A DNA stretch of 64,000 bases from an uncultured Bacteroidia bacterium (GCA_902785575.1 CACZZF010000014.1:62001-126000), one strand, 5' to 3'; positions 52,189 to 60,886 are shown, numbered from the stretch's first letter. Numbers and translations are program-made. The notes: a model not told the origin generated them from the letters alone.

Positions 52189-52983
52189 TTATCTGTTTTC
52201 AGCCTCTTCAACGGCTTTGAAATATTTATAGGAATTGACCTTCAATTCTCCGGCGGCGGGTTCGTCAAGGACAACAATCCCGTTCTCATGAAGCTGGAGC
52301 GCTGAAAGCGTAACATAATGACTTACAGAACCTTCCACTGCCTGGGCAACGACTCTTGCTTTCTTGCTTCCGAAAGCGAGGATAAGGACCTCAGCAGCGT
52401 CACATACGGTCGCGACACCGACAGACATCGCTTGCTTAGGCACCTGGCTGGTGTCTCCGCCGAAGAATCTCGAGTTGACCTCGATTGTGTCCTGGGTCAA
52501 AGTGACAACCCTGGTCCTGGAGTTGATTGAAGAGAAGGGCTCGTTGAAAGCCAGATGTCCATCTTCACCGACGCCTCCAAGGAAAAGGTCGATTCCGCCG
52601 GCGGCGAGGATAGCGTTCTCGTAATCAGCGCACTCCTTGTCAAGATCGGGTGCGTTTCCGTTAAGGATATGGATGTTTCCCGCAGGGATGTCGATCTTGT
52701 CGAACAGGTTCTTGTACATGAAACTATGGTAGCTCTCGGGATGCTTCTCCGGGATGCCGACATATTCGTCCATATTGAAAGTGATGACGTTCTTGAACGA
52801 TACTTCCCCCGCCTCGCACATGCGAACAAGCTCGGCGTAGGTGTCCAGAGGAGTTGATCCGGTGGGCAGGCCAAGAACAAAAGGATCATCTGTCAGTTCC
52901 GCTTTAGCCTTGATGGCATCAGCGATGTGGTGAGCCGCCCAAATGGAGGCTTCTTTTTTGCTGTCTCTGATTATTACTCTCAT
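52189..52983 (-). CDS. nagB: Glucosamine-6-phosphate deaminase
   Basis: From the ATG at 52983 the protein has 264 residues; a TTG three codons earlier is less likely. Key residues fall at the same numbers as in E. coli NagB: Asp72 in TFNMDEY, His143 and Glu148 in GEDGHLAFNEP. The phosphate loop GLPTGSTPL is present. It converts glucosamine-6-phosphate to fructose-6-phosphate and ammonia. It follows a larger NagB-like/PIG-L fusion gene, so this pair may process N-acetylglucosamine derivatives. NagB here is the competent deaminase of the two. Confidence 0.97.
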   Translation of the reverse strand: MRVIIRDSKKEASIWAAHHIADAIKAKAELTDDPFVLGLPTGSTPLDTYAELVRMCEAGEVSFKNVITFNMDEYVGIPEKHPESYHSFMYKNLFDKIDIPAGNIHILNGNAPDLDKECADYENAILAAGGIDLFLGGVGEDGHLAFNEPFSSINSRTRVVTLTQDTIEVNSRFFGGDTSQVPKQAMSVGVATVCDAAEVLILAFGSKKARVVAQAVEGSVSHYVTLSALQLHENGIVVLDEPAAGELKVNSYKYFKAVEEAENR

Positions 52984-52992
52984 GATTATCAA

Positions 52993-54927
52993 TTATTTCA
53001 GTTTAAGGAATACTTCTATTGCCTGATATTCGGCCATGCCTAACTCATCATAGAGTTTGGCTGTGTTCTGAGTGCGCTCCTCGGCCCTCTGCCAGAATTC
53101 CCTCGGGTCGTCTCCCGGGAAGGGAACGATGTCCTTCTGGGAAAGGTGACGGAATATGGCGTGGCGTTTCTCCACGACCTCGTCGGGGCTGAGCGGAACG
53201 GCCATATCGACCCTCCAGAGTTCCCACTCCATCCAGGCTCCTCTGTAAAGCCAGATCGTGGTATTGTCCAGCCAGTCATTACCCTCTTCCTTGAGTTGCT
53301 CGATGGCCTCCAGGGCGGCTTCAGTGCAGACCCTGTGAGTTCCATGGGGATCAGCCAGGTCTCCGGCCATGTAGATTTGGTCGGGCTTTACTTCCTTTAT
53401 CAAAGCCTTGATTATATCAAGGTCAGCTTGTGTGCGAGGAAGTTTGGCTACGCCGCCTGACTCGTAGAACGGCAGGTTGAGGAAGTGGACATTGGTGTTG
53501 TCGTTGAGCCCGAAACTCCTGACCGCTGAGCGGGCCTCGCTCCTTCGGATCGCGGCCTTGATAGCGAGCAGTTCCTTTGGCTCCGGCGCTCCAGGTCTCT
53601 TCGCTCCGATTATTGCCTTGACCTCATCGAACTTGTCTCCGAAACCAAGCTGCTTGGCCGCGTCCATGTGTTGCAAGACCACATCGTCATGGACAGCCAG
53701 GTCACCGGAAGTCTCATAAGCGACATGAACATCATGACCTTGATGGACAAGGCGGATGAATGTTCCACCCATTGAGATCACATCATCATCCGGGTGGGGA
53801 GAGAAAACAATGACTTTCTTTGGGAAAGGAGTTGATTTGACAGGCCTTGTCGAGTCGTCAGCGTTGGGCTTGCCGCCTGGCCACCCTGTGATGGTGTGCT
53901 GGAACTCGTTGAAAATGTCGATGTTAATCTTGTCATAAGGCCCGAAAAGTTCGAGAAGCTCGCTGAGGGAGTTCTCAAGGTAGTCTTTCTGGGTGAGTTT
54001 GAGGATGGGTTTGTGAACCTTCTCACACAACCATACGACTGCCTTACGGATTAGTTTCGGAGTCCAGTCGCACGGTCCGACCGTCCAAGGAGCGACAATC
54101 CTCGTCAACAGGGAGGCGGACATCTCATCGGTGTAGAAACTGACATTGTCATGTCTCTGCAGATAAGAAGCCGGGCAGGATGGATCAATCCTTGACTCCA
54201 CAACGCTCTTGACCGACTCCGCTTTGTCCTCACCCCAAGCCATCAGGATTATCTTGTGGGAAGTCATCATAGTCCCGATACCCATGGTGATGGCGGACTT
54301 GGGAGTGACAGCGACGTCTCCGTTGAAGTTGCGGGCTTGGATTTTCCTGGATCGATAGGAGAGGGGGACCAATCTGGTCCGGCTTTTTTCCGCGGAACCG
54401 GCCTCATTGAATCCGATCTGACCTCCCTTGCCGACCCCTATTACTAGCAAGTCAAGACCCCTGGCCGCCTTGTCGAATTCGGCGCAATAGTCTGAGACTT
54501 TCGCTTGAGGGATGGTTCCGTCAGGAATATGAACATTTTCCGGCTTGACGTCTACAAGATCCAGGAATACCCTGTGTAGCTTATTGTTGCGGCTTTGGGG
54601 GGAATCATTCTCGCAAGGATAGTATTCGTCAATGGAATAAATCTCGACATTACGGAATGAAACTATACCGGCTTTATTCAACTCGGCCAGTCTCTTGTAG
54701 AGCAGTGTGGGAGTAATTCCTGTGGAAAGTCCGAGTTTGAAGGGCCTGGTGATGGCGTCCGCCTCATGTTCGTTGATCGCGTCAACAATGATTCGAGCCA
54801 CTTTGTCACTTCCGGAAGCGGCGTCGTCAGAAATCTCGGTGGTAATTCTCTCGTGGGAATGCAAGATGCCTTTTGGCAGGTTGCTCTCTATCAGGCCACC
54901 GTCTTTAGGTAAAGAAAAATGTTTCAC
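52993..54927 (-). CDS. NagB-like domain fused to a PIG-L/LmbE-type deacetylase
   Basis: I place the start at GTG 54927, one nt past the upstream stop, giving 644 residues. A TTG at 54972 would overlap that gene. Residues about 1-260 are NagB/SIS-like: GLSTGITPTLLYKRLAEL and SIDEYYP (Asp100). GVGKGGQIGFNEAG has Gln170 where NagB has catalytic His143. Residues about 365-640 are PIG-L/LmbE: FSPHPDDDVISMGG (His378, Asp380-Asp382) and GDLADPHGTHRVC. PIG-L enzymes are zinc deacetylases acting on N-acetylglucosaminyl groups. Fusions of this size are annotated in Bacteroidota as glucosamine-6-phosphate deaminases, but the missing His argues that the N-domain only binds. A deacetylase acting ahead of nagB is a reasonable hypothesis. 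Confidence 0.88.
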   Translation of the reverse strand: MKHFSLPKDGGLIESNLPKGILHSHERITTEISDDAASGSDKVARIIVDAINEHEADAITRPFKLGLSTGITPTLLYKRLAELNKAGIVSFRNVEIYSIDEYYPCENDSPQSRNNKLHRVFLDLVDVKPENVHIPDGTIPQAKVSDYCAEFDKAARGLDLLVIGVGKGGQIGFNEAGSAEKSRTRLVPLSYRSRKIQARNFNGDVAVTPKSAITMGIGTMMTSHKIILMAWGEDKAESVKSVVESRIDPSCPASYLQRHDNVSFYTDEMSASLLTRIVAPWTVGPCDWTPKLIRKAVVWLCEKVHKPILKLTQKDYLENSLSELLELFGPYDKINIDIFNEFQHTITGWPGGKPNADDSTRPVKSTPFPKKVIVFSPHPDDDVISMGGTFIRLVHQGHDVHVAYETSGDLAVHDDVVLQHMDAAKQLGFGDKFDEVKAIIGAKRPGAPEPKELLAIKAAIRRSEARSAVRSFGLNDNTNVHFLNLPFYESGGVAKLPRTQADLDIIKALIKEVKPDQIYMAGDLADPHGTHRVCTEAALEAIEQLKEEGNDWLDNTTIWLYRGAWMEWELWRVDMAVPLSPDEVVEKRHAIFRHLSQKDIVPFPGDDPREFWQRAEERTQNTAKLYDELGMAEYQAIEVFLKLK

Positions 54928-54928
54928 G

Positions 54929-55786
54929 TTAGAGTCTATTATAATCGATCTCGAAAGTGTTTCCGTGCTCAAGGTCTCCGTAGGTCATGCCTTTCTTGAG
55001 CCAGTTGTAACGCTGCTGGGCCGTTCCGTGGGTGAAGGACTCGGAGACCACATATCCTTGGGACTTCTTCTGGAGATAGTCGTCACCGATCTTCGAGGCG
55101 CAATCCAGGGCTTTCTCGATGTCGCCGGGCTCGATGGAACGGAAACGGGCGTTGTCATTATTTGCCCAGACTCCTGCATAGTAGTCGGCGAGAAGCTCCA
55201 GCCTTACGCTCCACTGGTTAGCGACAGCCTTGCTGGACTGGTTCATCTTCTGGTGGGCCTTGTTAAGGGTGCCGAGGAGATATTCGACATGGTGGCCAAC
55301 CTCATGGGCTATGACATAAGCATAAGCCAAATCACCGTCTGCCCCGATCTGCCTCTTCATAGTTGAGAGAAAGCTGAGGTCGAGATACACAGTCTGGTCA
55401 GCTGAACAGTAGAAAGGCCCAACCTGTGAGTTGGCGGTACCGCAACCGGAAGAGGTTGTTCCTGTATAGAGAACCATCTTTGGCGGCTGATACTGGTAGC
55501 TATATTTCGCGAACTGGGCGGTCCAAATGTCCTCGGTGCCGGCCAGGATCTTTTTCGCGAATGACGCGAGTTCCTGCTCCTCAGCAGAGAAAGTCACATC
55601 TTCCGTCTGCTCGGTTTGTTGCATGGTTCCAGCCTGCTGGAGTACCGATGTTGGATCTCCTCCAAGAAGCATAACGATCAAGGCGATGATGATGGCGCCT
55701 CCTCCGAGGCCACCTGCGATGGCTCCACCGCTCACTCCGCGGCGGTCTTCGACGTTCGTGCTTTCACGTCTTCCTTCAAGTCTCAT
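54929..55786 (-). CDS. Neutral zinc metallopeptidase, YpfJ-type membrane protein
   Basis: The 285-residue protein has a soluble N-terminus with RRGVSGGAIAGGLGGG, one membrane segment at about 27-43 (AIIIALIVMLLGG), and a periplasmic domain. That domain carries HEVGHH (His161, Glu162, His165) and the downstream Glu helix RLELLADYYAGVWAN. CSADQTVYLDLSFL, upstream of the motif, is family-typical. The set matches the YpfJ / KPN_02809 neutral zinc metallopeptidase family. Its stop is followed after 1 nt by the GTG of the next gene, so they are coupled. A 9-bp UUCG-loop hairpin (55818-55839) lies in its leader. Confidence 0.93.
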   Translation of the reverse strand: MRLEGRRESTNVEDRRGVSGGAIAGGLGGGAIIIALIVMLLGGDPTSVLQQAGTMQQTEQTEDVTFSAEEQELASFAKKILAGTEDIWTAQFAKYSYQYQPPKMVLYTGTTSSGCGTANSQVGPFYCSADQTVYLDLSFLSTMKRQIGADGDLAYAYVIAHEVGHHVEYLLGTLNKAHQKMNQSSKAVANQWSVRLELLADYYAGVWANNDNARFRSIEPGDIEKALDCASKIGDDYLQKKSQGYVVSESFTHGTAQQRYNWLKKGMTYGDLEHGNTFEIDYNRL

Positions 55787-55817
55787 ATTGCGTTCTAATT
55801 AAGGGTTAACATATTCT

Positions 55818-55839
55818 TGATATATCTTCGGATATATCA
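55818..55839. other. UUCG-capped palindrome in the metallopeptidase leader
   Basis: TGATATATC-TTCG-GATATATCA forms a 9-bp stem with a TTCG tetraloop. Each GATATATC is also palindromic. It lies about 30 nt upstream of the start and may be a regulatory hairpin or operator. No T-run follows on the minus strand. Confidence 0.4.
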
Positions 55840-55922
55840 TCTTACAAATATAATCAGTTTTTCCATCAATATGCACACCGAGCCGATTCCTTTTGCCCTG
55901 TCCTTAACTTTTGCTTTGACAT

Positions 55923-55953
55923 TTTGCATTTTAAAGGAAAATAGATAAATTTG
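55923..55953 (+). promoter_or_regulatory. Promoter of tRNA-Leu
   Basis: TTTG at 55923-55926, 19 nt, then TAAATTTG at 55946-55953: a full match to the consensus. The tRNA 5' end lies 15 nt further on. Confidence 0.75.
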
Positions 55954-55968
55954 CAGCCCATCTACTTT

Positions 55969-56052
55969 GCCCGAGTGGCGGAATGGTAGACGCGTTGGAC
56001 TCAAAATCCAATGTCCTTTAAAGACGTGTGGGTTCGATTCCCACCTCGGGCA
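55969..56052 (+). tRNA. tRNA-Leu (anticodon CAA)
   Basis: The acceptor stem GCCCGAG / CTCGGGC closes the molecule and the discriminator base is A. The anticodon arm TTGGA-CTCAAAA-TCCAA gives anticodon CAA, for UUG codons. A long variable arm (ATGTCCTTTAAAGACGT) and the T arm GTGGGTTCGATTCCCAC are typical of leucine tRNAs. No CCA is encoded. Its last bases are also part of a long terminator hairpin. Confidence 0.98.
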
Positions 56053-56089
56053 CGATAAAAGCCAGGCATTTCGCCTGGCTTTTATCGTG
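56051..56089 (+). terminator. 17-bp hairpin terminator overlapping the tRNA 3' end
   Basis: CACGATAAAAGCCAGGC (56051-56067) and GCCTGGCTTTTATCGTG (56073-56089) are perfect complements around ATTTC. The inner half AAAAGCCAGGC / GCCTGGCTTTT is a conventional terminator. The outer half extends to the last two bases of the tRNA. The second arm is part of a 38-bp sequence that recurs 200 bp downstream. Confidence 0.8.
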
Positions 56090-56310
56090 CCTTTTCGGCC
56101 GCATGACGTGGCCCGGGCCCTTTTTATTCATTGAGGGGCGTACCCCTCAAACTCCCCTAGTCGGCCTTCGGCCTCCGATGCCATGTTTTTGGCCCGGGCC
56201 CTTTTTATTCATTGAGGGGCGTACCCCTCAAACTCCCCTAGTCGGCCTTCGGCCTCCGATGCCATGTTTTTTGCCTGGCTTTTATCGTGCCTTTTCGGCC
56301 GCATGACGTG
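56073..56310. repeat. A-B-B-A repeat block: 38-bp direct repeats flanking two 81-bp tandem units
   Basis: A 38-bp sequence starting GCCTGGCTTTTATCGTGCC and ending GCATGACGTG occurs exactly at 56073-56110 and again at 56273-56310. Between them are two tandem 81-bp units (56111-56191 and 56192-56272) differing at one base. Each unit starts with palindromic GGCCCGGGCC and a TTTTTATTCA segment. It then contains TTGAGGGG-CGTA-CCCCTCAA and CGGCCTTCGGCCTCCG. The flanking copies resemble a long target duplication around an insertion, or a 200-bp segmental duplication. The 81-bp unit shares its central hairpin with the purL insertion. Confidence 0.93.
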
Positions 56311-56633
56311 CGCCAGAACTCTCCGTTTTTTACAAGTTGAGAGCATGACGATGAACTATGTATGATTCTGGGAGGCACATCGGCATGCGGAGACCCGCAA
56401 ATAAGCCGTGGTCTCTGCAACCTAAAATGCCTCACGGCCATTCCGGAGGCAGCAGGGCATGCTCTTGGTTTGTAAAACGGCCGTAACCACGGACACGGAG
56501 GTCTGGGAAAACCTTAATGGCCTTCCCATGGCTCTGCAACATGGTCGAAAGAGAGACTGCGGAATGCCTTGAGATGAAGAACTCTGCCAGATCATAAAGT
56601 TCAGACCAATGTTTCTGGTTGGGAATAAATGAC
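56311..56633. other. Gene-free stretch with a possible coding relic
   Basis: No convincing gene is present. On the minus strand, from about 56627 to 56432, an open stretch reads PNQKHWSELYDLAEFFISRH and continues SAVSLSTMLQSHGKAIKVFP, ending EHALLPPEWP and a stop. Its composition looks protein-like, but it has no start codon (an in-frame TAG precedes it), and I do not recognise the family. It may be a decayed mobile gene. Confidence 0.35.
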
Positions 56634-56641
56634 TACCTTTG
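56634..56641 (+). promoter_or_regulatory. Probable -7 box for the EEP lipoprotein gene
   Basis: TACCTTTG matches the TAnnTTTG consensus exactly, 19 nt before the ATG at 56661. A clear -33 box is not seen; TTTC at 56612-56615 is the nearest candidate, with short spacing. Confidence 0.45.
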
Positions 56642-56660
56642 TGTCTAAACCACATATATC

Positions 56661-57533
56661 ATGAAATCAACAAAGAACTTGCTGATCATCTGGGCGATGA
56701 CGTTCATGATACTGTCCTGCGGGACAAAAGCCAAGGATACGCCCATACGATTCGCCAATTACAATATGAGGGAATTGATGGCTGTGGACACGGCTGACAG
56801 AGCATTCTATAACCGCCTCCCGCTCATTGTCAAAAGAATTACGGAACATGACTTCGATATCATCGGAACCCAGGAAGTCACATACGAGATGAGGTCCGCC
56901 TTATTTGAAGTCCTTGGAAACACTTACAACGTATTCGGTTCTGGAAGGAAGACATATGCCAATGGCGAGGGGACTCCGATTATGTACAAAAGAGACAGGT
57001 TCGACCTACTCGAGAGCGGAAACTTCTGGCTTTCTGAGACTCCTGATATCCCGGGCAGCGTAAGCTGGGACTGTTCCCAAGAGAGGCTGGCGACATGGGG
57101 AAAGTTCCTTGACAAGAAAACCGGCAAGAAGTTTTTCTATATTAACACCCATTTTGACCATCGCGGACCCATCTCCCGAACTAAGGCTGCGGAACTTCTC
57201 CTTGCCAAAGCTAGGGAACTCGGCGGAGGTATTCCCGCATTTTTTTCCGGAGACATGAATACGACCATCTCATCCAACGAGATAGCCATTCTCTTCGACA
57301 ACGACCTGGTTAAGGATAGTTATACCGCCAGCATCACAAAACCTACTGGGAGAGTGAGTTCCTATTATGGGTTTGACTTTGACAGACCGGACGGCGACAG
57401 CAGGATCGACTATATTTTCGTTCCGAAAGACGCCACGGTACATTCATATGCCTGCATCGATGATGACTTAAGAGAGCGGCAATACTCCTCTGACCACTGC
57501 CCTCTGCTGGTCGTCGTTTCATTAAACAAGTAG
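56661..57533 (+). CDS. Endonuclease/exonuclease/phosphatase-family lipoprotein
   Basis: The 290-residue protein has a lipobox (FMILSCGT, Cys20). Its EEP fold motifs appear in order: FANYNMRE, the metal-binding IIGTQEV, the catalytic NTHFDHRG (His-x-Asp), the SGDMNTTISSNE pair, RIDYIFVPKD and the terminal SSDHCPLLV. The full set suggests an active metal-dependent phosphodiesterase or phosphatase at the cell envelope. Substrates of this family range from nucleic acids to phospho-inositols and sphingomyelin; none can be chosen here. A propeller lipoprotein gene follows 56 nt later. Confidence 0.92.
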   Translation: MKSTKNLLIIWAMTFMILSCGTKAKDTPIRFANYNMRELMAVDTADRAFYNRLPLIVKRITEHDFDIIGTQEVTYEMRSALFEVLGNTYNVFGSGRKTYANGEGTPIMYKRDRFDLLESGNFWLSETPDIPGSVSWDCSQERLATWGKFLDKKTGKKFFYINTHFDHRGPISRTKAAELLLAKARELGGGIPAFFSGDMNTTISSNEIAILFDNDLVKDSYTASITKPTGRVSSYYGFDFDRPDGDSRIDYIFVPKDATVHSYACIDDDLRERQYSSDHCPLLVVVSLNK

Positions 57534-57589
57534 CGTCGCACCTGTTTATTTGAGTACGGAATCTTACATTTTTAGATAAGCAATTCATT

Positions 57590-58612
57590 ATGAAATATCC
57601 ACTTGCAATCGCTTTGTTTTGTGCGATCATTCTTGCTGGCTGCGGCTCCGGCAAAAACGAAGAAATCAACGCTGAGCGTATCTGGGACAAGGATTACAGC
57701 GCCTTCCCCTCGATAGTACGTTATAATGATGCCTGGTATGTGAGTTTCAGGGAGGGTGTCAGCCATATTTTCGATGAGAACGGGATAGCGGCGGGAAAAA
57801 CCCGCATCCTGCGCTCCGATGACTGCAAGCATTGGAATAGCGTGGCGCTGCTGTCGAAAGAGGGGTATGACCTGCGCGACCCCAAACTCTCCGTCACAGC
57901 AGACGGAAGGTTGATGGTGATCCAAGGAGGCTCGGTGTATGTGGATAAGGAGTTGAAAATGGGGATTCCGCAAGTGTCCTTCAGTTCCGATGGCCAAACT
58001 TTCAGCGATCCGGAGCCTGTCGATTATCCAATTCCGGACGGATTTGCCTGGTTCTGGAGAATGACTTGGCACGAGGGTGTTGGCTACACCGTATCTTATG
58101 GTAAGTCGGACACAAACCGCTTGGAATTGATTAAAACCACTGACGGTAAGCACTTTGAGAAGATTACCGATATAGAGTTGGGCGGTTTTCCTAACGAGAC
58201 AACAGTGCGTTTCCTTCCTGATGGGAGGATGGCACTGCTGATCCGCCGAGATAAGGATGATAAAAAGGCGTATTTAGGAATTAGCGAATATCCTTTCACC
58301 GACTGGAAGCTTACTCCTCTCCCTTTTCAGATCGGAGGTCCTGAGATGGCGGTGCTTTCAGACGGATCTCTGATTATAGGTGGCCGGGCATATTACGATG
58401 AAGGAGAATGCAAGACCTGCCTATGGGAAGGTAATGCCGAGGGAGAATTCGAGCTTTGGAAGACTCTTCCCTCAGGCGGTGACAACAGTTACCCCGGATT
58501 CCTTGTTGAGGATGGCGAACTCAAGGTGGTGTACTACTCCTCGCACGAGCTGAAAACCTCCGACGGTCGTTCCCGCGCAGGAATCTATCTCGCCCGGATT
58601 CCTTTAAAGTAA
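57590..58612 (+). CDS. Sialidase-like beta-propeller lipoprotein
   Basis: The 340-residue protein has a lipobox (IILAGCGS, Cys18) and repeated propeller signatures: SIVRYNDAWYVSFREG, LSVTADGRLMVIQGG, YSDTNRL-like blades, TVRFLPDGRMALLIRRD and MAVLSDGSLIIGGRA. The pattern matches the six-bladed exo-alpha-sialidase-like superfamily. Classical Asp-boxes (SxDxGxTW) are weak (SSDGQTF). Arginine residues in FREG and LIRRD could be the carboxylate-binding ones. Activity is uncertain. It is convergent with the next gene, 1 nt away. Confidence 0.85.
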   Translation: MKYPLAIALFCAIILAGCGSGKNEEINAERIWDKDYSAFPSIVRYNDAWYVSFREGVSHIFDENGIAAGKTRILRSDDCKHWNSVALLSKEGYDLRDPKLSVTADGRLMVIQGGSVYVDKELKMGIPQVSFSSDGQTFSDPEPVDYPIPDGFAWFWRMTWHEGVGYTVSYGKSDTNRLELIKTTDGKHFEKITDIELGGFPNETTVRFLPDGRMALLIRRDKDDKKAYLGISEYPFTDWKLTPLPFQIGGPEMAVLSDGSLIIGGRAYYDEGECKTCLWEGNAEGEFELWKTLPSGGDNSYPGFLVEDGELKVVYYSSHELKTSDGRSRAGIYLARIPLK

Positions 58613-58613
58613 T

Positions 58614-59552
58614 TTATTCGTATTCCAATACAACCTTGATGAGTTTGTATTTGGAAATCATGCCGGTGTAGCTGCTGTCGTGCGTCGCGGTCCTGGTGCT
58701 GAAAGCCAAATATCTCTCCCCGTTAATGAATATGAAACCCGGGGAGGCAAGCGCCCATGCCTCATCCTCTTCAACCCAACGGTTCAACTCGCATGGAAGC
58801 TCATGCATAAAGGGTCCGTCCGCAAGGTAGCACCTGAAGGAACAAGTGTCAGTGGTGCCGCCGTGTGTGTTAAAATAAGTCGGAAATAACAGATCAAAAC
58901 GCTCGTCAACTTTGGTCGCAGCGCTGTTATACAGGCAATCTCCGGCCAGGACCTCAGTTTCGCTAACTTGCTCTCCATCAAGAGTTAACTCAGCCAATGT
59001 GACCCTGCGATTCTGATAATGCTCCTGGGTTAATCGGGAATATAACTTCAACCGGTCGCCATGCTGGACCAGGATGTTCTGAGTGTCGTGTTTGAAATCG
59101 TAAAGCACCTTACGCTCGGTGAATTCAATCCCGTTTTTCGATTTCCATAGGCAAAGGCAGTGTTTGCCGTCTATTAACTGGTTGCCTATCAAACGGTAAG
59201 GCCATTCCTTGTCTTTAACCAGGCAAACCGACTGCTCTATCAGAGACTCCATTATCTTGCCCTTCATCTCATAATGAAAGCCGTCGGCCGATTCCGCCAG
59301 GTAAAGATTCTGTTGCCATTCATCCTCGGCGATTCCACTGTTCTCATTGGCGGCGAAATACATCCTGTAGGTGCCGCCCGGGGTCTGGATAATATTGAAA
59401 TAATTGACCAATCCCATCCCGAAACTCTCATTGCTGGCTATCTCAATCGGCGGCTCGGGAAAACCGACACCGGTCAAGGCCTTTTCTCCGCACGCGCAGA
59501 ACGCCGCTACTGAAAGGCAGAGAAGGGCGAAGTAATTGAATATCTTTCCCAT
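58614..59552 (-). CDS. Glycosidase-like five-bladed propeller lipoprotein
   Basis: The 312-residue protein has a lipobox (SVAAFCACGE). Its blades resemble the GH43/GH32/GH130 propeller superfamily: YRMYFAANENSG, NLYLAESADGFHYEMKGKI, YRLIGNQLIDGKHCLCLWKS, then SPGFIFINGERYLAFSTRTA. I cannot assign a family because the expected acidic triad is not clear. It lies 14 nt downstream of a GH43 gene on the same strand and is probably co-transcribed with it. It may bind or cleave a related glycan. Confidence 0.8.
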   Translation of the reverse strand: MGKIFNYFALLCLSVAAFCACGEKALTGVGFPEPPIEIASNESFGMGLVNYFNIIQTPGGTYRMYFAANENSGIAEDEWQQNLYLAESADGFHYEMKGKIMESLIEQSVCLVKDKEWPYRLIGNQLIDGKHCLCLWKSKNGIEFTERKVLYDFKHDTQNILVQHGDRLKLYSRLTQEHYQNRRVTLAELTLDGEQVSETEVLAGDCLYNSAATKVDERFDLLFPTYFNTHGGTTDTCSFRCYLADGPFMHELPCELNRWVEEDEAWALASPGFIFINGERYLAFSTRTATHDSSYTGMISKYKLIKVVLEYE

Positions 59553-59566
59553 AATGTGTTATATTC

Positions 59567-60886
59567 CTATCTTTCGAACCCGAAACTGACAATGGTGAAC
59601 AAGTCCTTGTCCTCCTCTCCTGTGAAACGCATCCGGAGCGGTTTGGTTCCGATCATTCTTCCGCTGACGTCGGATTCGAGGGTGATTTCAGTCTCTCCGT
59701 CGCCGGAAGGGACATCGAAAGAAGCGATGGTCTCTCCGTCAAGAGATTCAGAATATACAAGGATTGTCCCGCCGGCCTTCGGGCGGACCCGGATCAACAT
59801 TTTCTCCGGCCAGTACTTGAACAAGAAATCCCTCCACGTGGCAGTGTCGGAGTTCTGGATGGCCGAGAGATGGCCTTCACGGTCTATGTGAACATGTCCT
59901 GAGAGCAGGCACGTGCGTCCCGCGACTATGCTGTAATCGATAGGGATGAACGGATCCAGGGGGAAGCCGGCGCCTGTCGAGGTCATTTCCACCTCGGGAA
60001 TCGTTCCGTCCGGAAGAATCTGGATCGGTTCGACGCAGCTTTGGCGCATAGTGTTTGTGCCGCAGGATGATCTGTGATAGAACACGTACCATCGATTCTT
60101 GAACTTCACCACCGATCCATGGTTGTTCCATACTGCCGGGTCGCAGCCGAAGTTGTCTATGATCACTCCACGGTAGGTATAAGGTCCTGTGAGACTGTCC
60201 GATGTGGCGTAGCCAATGCAGGTGGGCCTTCCCCGTCGGCTGATGTCGGCGAAAGTAAGGTAATATGTCCCGTTATGCTTGAAGGCCTGTATCCCTTCGT
60301 GAAAATGATGTCCGTCCTCGGTGAGGATCCCGTCCTTGATAGTCGAAGGGTCTATGCTTCGCATGTCTGGGTTCAGTTTGGCGCATTTCGCCGAGAACTG
60401 CCCCCAGAATAACCAGGCCTGGCCGTCATCATCGATGAAAACGGAAGGGTCGATCTGGTTTGCGTCCTTGAGCGGTTTTCCGTCAAGGAAGGGTCCGAAG
60501 GGGCTGTCACCCACAGCTGTTCCCTCCGGGTAAGTTCCCGGCTGGGAATAGAACAGAAAGTATTTTCCGTCCTTTTCGATGCAGTCCGGAGCGTACAGGA
60601 CCTCGTCGTTGTATTTGACCTCATCTGAGGAGAAAGCCTCTCTCCCGCTCCAATGGATCATGTCGTTTGTCGAAAACACGTCGTATTTTCCGGAACAGTA
60701 ATATGCCGGGTTTTCGTCTTTTGAACCATAGATGAACAGTCTCTCCTCGTCGTCCACCGTCCAGACCCTGGCTTGGGGGTCTGAATTATATGCCTTCCCG
60801 AGCAAAATCGGATTCTGGGCCTCTGCCCGGACAAACGATAAAAACATGACCGCCGCAAAGGCGATCTTAGTGATATTCTTTCCCAT
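59567..60886 (-). CDS. Secreted GH43 family glycosidase with C-terminal carbohydrate-binding module
   Basis: The 439-residue protein has a signal peptide (ITKIAFAAVMFLSFVRAEAQ). The GH43 five-bladed propeller follows, with the base in AYNSDPQARVW (about Asp36), the pKa-modulating Asp in QIDPSVFIDDDG, and the acid Glu in HHFHEGIQAFKHNGTYYL. The C-terminal ~120 residues (FKYWPEKMLIRVRPKAGGTI, then IASFDVPSGDGETE) match a CBM6-like module. GH43/CBM6 proteins are arabinofuranosidases or xylosidases on xylan and arabinan. All catalytic acids are present. It is the first gene of a short minus-strand unit with the propeller lipoprotein. Confidence 0.93.
   Translation of the reverse strand: MGKNITKIAFAAVMFLSFVRAEAQNPILLGKAYNSDPQARVWTVDDEERLFIYGSKDENPAYYCSGKYDVFSTNDMIHWSGREAFSSDEVKYNDEVLYAPDCIEKDGKYFLFYSQPGTYPEGTAVGDSPFGPFLDGKPLKDANQIDPSVFIDDDGQAWLFWGQFSAKCAKLNPDMRSIDPSTIKDGILTEDGHHFHEGIQAFKHNGTYYLTFADISRRGRPTCIGYATSDSLTGPYTYRGVIIDNFGCDPAVWNNHGSVVKFKNRWYVFYHRSSCGTNTMRQSCVEPIQILPDGTIPEVEMTSTGAGFPLDPFIPIDYSIVAGRTCLLSGHVHIDREGHLSAIQNSDTATWRDFLFKYWPEKMLIRVRPKAGGTILVYSESLDGETIASFDVPSGDGETEITLESDVSGRMIGTKPLRMRFTGEEDKDLFTIVSFGFER

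Noticed and set aside
54928..54972. TTG start giving a 659-residue NagB-like/PIG-L protein
   Set aside because: It would overlap the metallopeptidase gene by about 44 nt. The GTG at 54927, one nt past that stop, is a more economical coupled start.
55969..56310. tRNA-Leu as an integrated element's attachment site with the 38-bp repeats as attL/attR
   Set aside because: The repeats do not include the tRNA body, only a terminator arm; the enclosed DNA is 162 bp with no integrase or genes.
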